Source of the DNA: Pseudanabaena sp. ABRG5-3 | GTDB taxonomy: Bacteria > Cyanobacteriota > Cyanobacteriia > Pseudanabaenales > Pseudanabaenaceae | Length of the DNA: 64,000 bases | Assembly: GCF_003967015.1 (NCBI RefSeq) | Contig: NZ_AP017560.1 | Location: 930,001-994,000, forward strand | Direction of reading: 5' to 3' | Shown: piece by piece, positions 62,465 through 64,000 of the stretch | How positions within the stretch are numbered: position 1 is the first letter of the stretch | How the letters are laid out: the number at the start of each line of letters is the position of its first letter | Made by a program: the position numbers and the translations under genes | Notes under the pieces: generated by a model | Told to the model about the DNA's origin: nothing | Seen by the model: only the letters and a program-made list of their open reading frames with translations | The model's database searches: none

Positions 62465-63856
62465 CTAATCGTTTGCTAGACCTTGCTGACGGGCAACTGC
62501 ATGGACAGCGGCGGCGACGGCATGGGAAACGCGAGGATCAAATACTGACGGAATAATAAAATCAGGGGCAAGATCACTGGTACTTACCAAAGATGCGATC
62601 GCTTGAGCAGCACCTAAATTCATTTGGGTAGTGATTTTGTGAACCCTAGCATCAAGCGCTCCTCGGAAGATTCCAGGAAAGGCAAGTACGTTGTTAATTT
62701 GGTTAGCATAGTCGCTGCGACCTGTAGCGATGACTGCGACATCATTTTCTACCAGTTCGGGTTGAATTTCAGGATTAGGATTTGCCATAGCAAATACGAT
62801 GGGTGCAGGAGCCATACTTCTGACCATTTCAGGGGTGAGCGCTCCCTTAACGCTCAGACCAATAAACATATCAGATCCCTTAATCACATCAGCTAACGAA
62901 CCAGAGAAGTCGCTGACAAATTCTAATTTTTCCGTAGTTAGATCGGTGCGGTCTTTGTTAATGCAACCTTTAGAGTCACACATAGAAATTTGCTTCACAC
63001 CAGCTTCACGCAAGAGTCTAGCTACAGCAATACCTGAGGCTCCTGCACCATTCATGACAATGCGAACTGCATCGATGGGTTTGCCGACAACTTTGAGGGC
63101 ATTGATGGTAGCTGCAACCACGACAACTGCTGTGCCATGTTGGTCATCGTGGTAAACGGGAATATCTAATTCCTCTTTAAGACGCTTCTCGATTTCAAAA
63201 CAGCGTGGGGCGCTGATATCTTCTAAATTTACACCGCCAAAGGTTGGTGCAATCCGTTTAACTGTTTCCACAATTTCATCAACATCTTTGGTGTTGAGGC
63301 ATATTGGAAATGCATCTAGTCCCGCAAATTGCTTGAATAGCATTGCCTTACCTTCCATTACAGGCATGGCGGCTTCAGGTCCAATGTCACCGAGTCCTAA
63401 CACTGCTGTGCCATCGGTGACAACGGCGATCGTATTGCATTTGATCGTGTAGTCATAAACTTTACGCTTGTCTTCAGCGATCGCCATACAGACTCGCCCT
63501 ACTCCAGGGGTATAGACCATGGCAAGGTCATCTTGACCTTTGACCGCTACCTTAGCTTCGAGATGGATTTTGCCACCTTGGTGAATTTGGAAAGTGCGAT
63601 CGTAAACATCAAGGACGCGAATTTCGGGAACGGCTTTGACAACGGCAATCAATTTATCCATATGCTCGGTGCTATAGGCATTGACTGTAATGTCGCGCAC
63701 CGAAATTTTACGAGTCTGTTGGATTAAATCAATCTGTCCTAAATTCCCGCCTGCTTCAGCTAGAGCGCCGATTACAGAAGACAGCATTCCTGCGCGGTTG
63801 AGGAGTTGCACGCGGAAGGTCAAGCTAAAGCTGGGGTTAGGTGTTAGTTTTGGCAT
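62465..63856 (-). CDS. Malic enzyme with N-terminal ACT domain
   Basis: A 463-residue NAD(P)-dependent malic enzyme that decarboxylates malate to pyruvate. The N-terminal ACT domain (about 8-80, 'FRVQLLNRAGMLSSVIGALA') is joined to the malic core: 'VYTPGVGRVCMAIAEDK' (catalytic Tyr), 'DIGPEAAMPVMEGKAMLFKQ' (catalytic Lys), 'YHDDQHGTAVVVVAATINAL' (metal Asp), and the Rossmann NAD(P) site GAGASGIAVARLL. It lacks the phosphotransacetylase extension of MaeB. The ACT domain suggests amino-acid control, which is inference. Confidence 0.92.
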   Translation of the reverse strand: MPKLTPNPSFSLTFRVQLLNRAGMLSSVIGALAEAGGNLGQIDLIQQTRKISVRDITVNAYSTEHMDKLIAVVKAVPEIRVLDVYDRTFQIHQGGKIHLEAKVAVKGQDDLAMVYTPGVGRVCMAIAEDKRKVYDYTIKCNTIAVVTDGTAVLGLGDIGPEAAMPVMEGKAMLFKQFAGLDAFPICLNTKDVDEIVETVKRIAPTFGGVNLEDISAPRCFEIEKRLKEELDIPVYHDDQHGTAVVVVAATINALKVVGKPIDAVRIVMNGAGASGIAVARLLREAGVKQISMCDSKGCINKDRTDLTTEKLEFVSDFSGSLADVIKGSDMFIGLSVKGALTPEMVRSMAPAPIVFAMANPNPEIQPELVENDVAVIATGRSDYANQINNVLAFPGIFRGALDARVHKITTQMNLGAAQAIASLVSTSDLAPDFIIPSVFDPRVSHAVAAAVHAVARQQGLAND

Positions 63857-64000
63857 CTTGAGAAGTGAGTAATTGCATAGAATCAGGCTTTGCCCGATTG
63901 ATGCAATATTACCTGATTGTCTGTAGGCTTAGCGTTACAAATCACACATCATAAAAGTTAGCCCTAATTAAAATAAGTGCAGCACGAAGCACGGCACTTA

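Overview
The window is a piece of a cyanobacterial chromosome. This is inferred from the gene set: NDH-1 NdhF and NdhD of the CO2-uptake kind, an SLH/OprB 'iron uptake' porin, a SigF-type sigma factor, an F420-dehydrogenase-beta-like (BciB-type) chlorophyll reductase, and very frequent HIP1 octamers (GCGATCGC). HIP1 abundance, the palindromes and the many Uma2/Rpn/DUF2887 nuclease-fold genes suggest a Pseudanabaena-like filamentous genus, but I cannot prove the genus. I see no rRNA, tRNA, CRISPR array, transposase or prophage.

Layout. 1-6.9 kb: BMP-type ABC importer (permease cut by the window edge, lipoprotein), porin, LapA-like membrane protein, tgt, and a DUF2887 nuclease-fold gene. 7-11 kb: ndhF-ndhD and a small PatD-like gene. 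11.2-18.1 kb: two coupled DUF4139/MuiA-like genes, an exported helical-repeat protein and an orphan ABC-2 permease. 18.1-22.5 kb: an accessory stretch with MITE-like elements, a duplicated micro-ORF, a STAND NTPase with near-identical TPRs and an Rpn-type nuclease. 22.5-29 kb: YpfJ-like metallopeptidase, CDF transporter and a MacA/MacB-type tripartite efflux operon interrupted by a Uma2 gene. 29-32 kb: a degenerate AAA+ domain fused to a membrane polyferredoxin, divergent from a rhodanese. 32-38 kb: a two-partner secretion pair (TpsB and a 1.2-kaa TpsA) with a relic of a second tpsA start. 38-50 kb: housekeeping and signalling (ilvA, phosphohexomutase, sigF, bciB, two cytosolic REC-histidine kinases, ppx, a K+/Na+ antiporter). 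50-57 kb: a 2109-residue RTX surface protein. 57-64 kb: PP2C phosphatase, fbp, leuC, an AHJR/HEPN-like conflict gene and an ACT-malic enzyme.

Two themes stand out. First, many gene junctions carry long, nearly perfect palindromes. Thirteen of them have exactly three loop bases closed by a C-G pair while their arm sequences differ, and several arms run into the stop codons of the neighbouring genes. Second, the accessory genes lean toward surface or exported proteins (TPS, RTX, DUF4139, porin) and conflict-type proteins (STAND-TPR, Rpn, Uma2, DUF2887, HEPN). The best candidate for something undescribed is the AAA+/polyferredoxin fusion at 28964-31114. Next are the palindrome family, the switch-like hairpins upstream of the RTX gene and the duplicated micro-ORF near 18.4 kb.
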